Shown in pieces: positions 6,939-7,621 of a stretch of DNA of 7,621 nucleotides (position 1 is the first letter of the stretch; each line of letters starts with the position of its first letter). The notes beneath the pieces are model-generated. The model made no database searches and was not told where the DNA came from. It worked only from the letters and a program-made list of their open reading frames with translations. The stretch comes from Bacillota bacterium (GTDB lineage Bacteria; Bacillota; Clostridia; Lachnospirales; Lachnospiraceae). Location: positions 1 through 7,621 of the forward strand of contig JAEWPQ010000276.1 of assembly GCA_023460575.1 (NCBI GenBank), given 5' to 3'. The translations under genes were made by a program, and so were the position numbers.

Positions 6939-7565
6939 ATGAAAAAAAGGAAAGCGGTTCTGACTGCCCTGCTGGCAGCAGGCATGCTGACAGGATGTCT
7001 TGGGAATGGCGGCAGCAGCACCTTGAATTCAGAGAGCAGCAGAATCTATGTAACGGAAGAAGGAACATTTCAGACTGCAACGGTGGAATCTTATGCGCAG
7101 CAGGATTATTACAATGGGGATGAACTGAAAACATTTCTGGAAGAGGCAGTTTCTCAGTATAATGGAGCGAACGGGCAGAACCAGGTAGCCTTAGACTCCT
7201 GCACACTGGATAACGGAACAGCCAAAATGATGTTCCATTATGCATCTCCGGATGCACTCATAGGATTTACAACCCAGTATGAAGACAAAGCTAATCAGGT
7301 GGAGTCCATTGCAGTCAATAAACTGTCTGAAGTTTATGGTCAGAGTGAATCAGAGGGAGTGACCTTTATAAAAGCAGATGGTAAAGAAGCGGATCAAAAG
7401 GCAGTATCCAAAAGAGGAGAGAGCCAGGCAGTTGTTGTGACATCAGCCAGTCCCGTAACCATACAGACCCAGGGAAAGATTCTGTTTGTTTCAAACAATG
7501 TGGTGATAAAGGACAGTCATACTGTACAGACAACAAAGGGAAAAAGCTACATTATTTTTAAATAA
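6939..7565 (+). CDS. Uncharacterised lipoprotein between recO and glyS
   Basis: A 208-residue secreted lipoprotein that I cannot assign to a known family. A lysine-rich start (MKKRK) and a hydrophobic core (about 6-16) lead to the lipobox LTGC (17-20), so C20 should be lipidated and the mature protein held on the outer face of the membrane. A flexible Gly/Ser/Asn stretch follows (21-34). The rest is a soluble domain with a helix around DELKTFLEEAVSQYN (61-75) and mostly beta-like segments such as AKMMFHY (95-101), QAVVVTS (163-169) and KILFVSNNVVI (180-190), ending in SYIIFK. The ATG at 6939 has AGGAGG at 6926-6931, seven bases upstream. A longer frame from ATG 6882 is rejected because it starts upstream of the expected transcription start and would bury the signal peptide. 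Its own promoter lies at 6877-6905, and glyS starts 14 bases after its stop. Besides C20 there is one cysteine, C88. Confidence 0.9.
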   Translation: MKKRKAVLTALLAAGMLTGCLGNGGSSTLNSESSRIYVTEEGTFQTATVESYAQQDYYNGDELKTFLEEAVSQYNGANGQNQVALDSCTLDNGTAKMMFHYASPDALIGFTTQYEDKANQVESIAVNKLSEVYGQSESEGVTFIKADGKEADQKAVSKRGESQAVVVTSASPVTIQTQGKILFVSNNVVIKDSHTVQTTKGKSYIIFK

Positions 7566-7579
7566 GAGAGGTTAAGATC

Positions 7580-7621
7580 ATGGAAAAGACAATGGAAAAG
7601 ATAGTGGGACTGGCAAAGTCA
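7580..7621 (+). CDS. glyS: Glycyl-tRNA synthetase (5' end only)
   Basis: The window ends inside this gene after 14 codons, MEKTMEKIVGLAKS. This matches the N-terminus I recall for the single-chain, dimeric class II glycyl-tRNA synthetase of Clostridia, in which the next residues would be a RGFVYPGSEIYGG-like motif 1 lead-in that lies outside the window. The enzyme charges tRNA-Gly with glycine in the cytosol. GAGAGG at 7566-7571 is eight bases before the ATG at 7580; the ATG at 7592 is a possible but weaker alternative. Only 14 bases separate it from the lipoprotein gene, so there is no room for its own leader, and it should be read from the promoter at 6877-6905. The identification rests on few residues plus the known recO-to-glyS neighbourhood in this lineage. 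Confidence 0.75.
   Translation, partial: MEKTMEKIVGLAKS

Noticed and set aside
6910..7257. A 115-codon minus-strand frame over the lipoprotein gene
   Set aside because: It is a shadow of the real gene, with proline-, serine- and cysteine-rich low-complexity translation and no promoter or ribosome binding site.
1..7621. Mobile element, CRISPR array, toxin-antitoxin pair or defence system
   Set aside because: No repeats, transposase, integrase, attachment-like repeats or small paired genes are seen. All coding space is taken by conserved chromosomal genes with uniform codon use.

Overview
All genes lie on the + strand and look like ordinary, compact chromosomal housekeeping DNA of a Clostridia-type Firmicute. 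Strong AGGAGG-type ribosome binding sites, short intergenic gaps, a moderate base composition and close protein similarity (from memory) to Lachnospiraceae proteins point to that family, perhaps the Lacrimispora/Enterocloster branch. I could not run a search, so the genus is a guess. I see no phage genes, insertion sequence, CRISPR array, tRNA or rRNA.

Left part (1-1392): the last 32 codons of an O-methyltransferase (TrmR-like) overlap by ATGA the start of a complete U32-family protein of the TrhP (YrrN/YrrO) type. Together these are the likely enzymes that hydroxylate and then methylate uridine 34 of certain tRNAs. The operon ends in a good rho-independent terminator at 1346-1392.

Middle part (1413-6885): a sigma-A-like promoter with an extended -10 starts a new unit. 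In order it holds a membrane-anchored YdcF/DUF218 protein, a 974-residue M16C (presequence-protease-like) zinc peptidase, the GTPase Era (30S ribosome assembly) and RecO (recombinational repair). Gaps are 34, 17 and 15 bases and I see no terminator between them, so they are probably one operon. RecO begins at a TTG codon and lacks the usual zinc-finger cysteines.

Right part (6877-7621): a near-consensus promoter, whose -35 box is the last two sense codons of recO, precedes an uncharacterised 208-residue lipoprotein gene. Fourteen bases after it the first 14 codons of glycyl-tRNA synthetase (glyS) begin. No T-box leader fits in that gap, so glyS is probably transcribed through the lipoprotein gene.

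The candidates for something undescribed are modest: the unknown lipoprotein coupled to glyS, the promoter embedded in recO, and the zinc-finger-less RecO. I do not see a novel defence, mobile or RNA-based system here.
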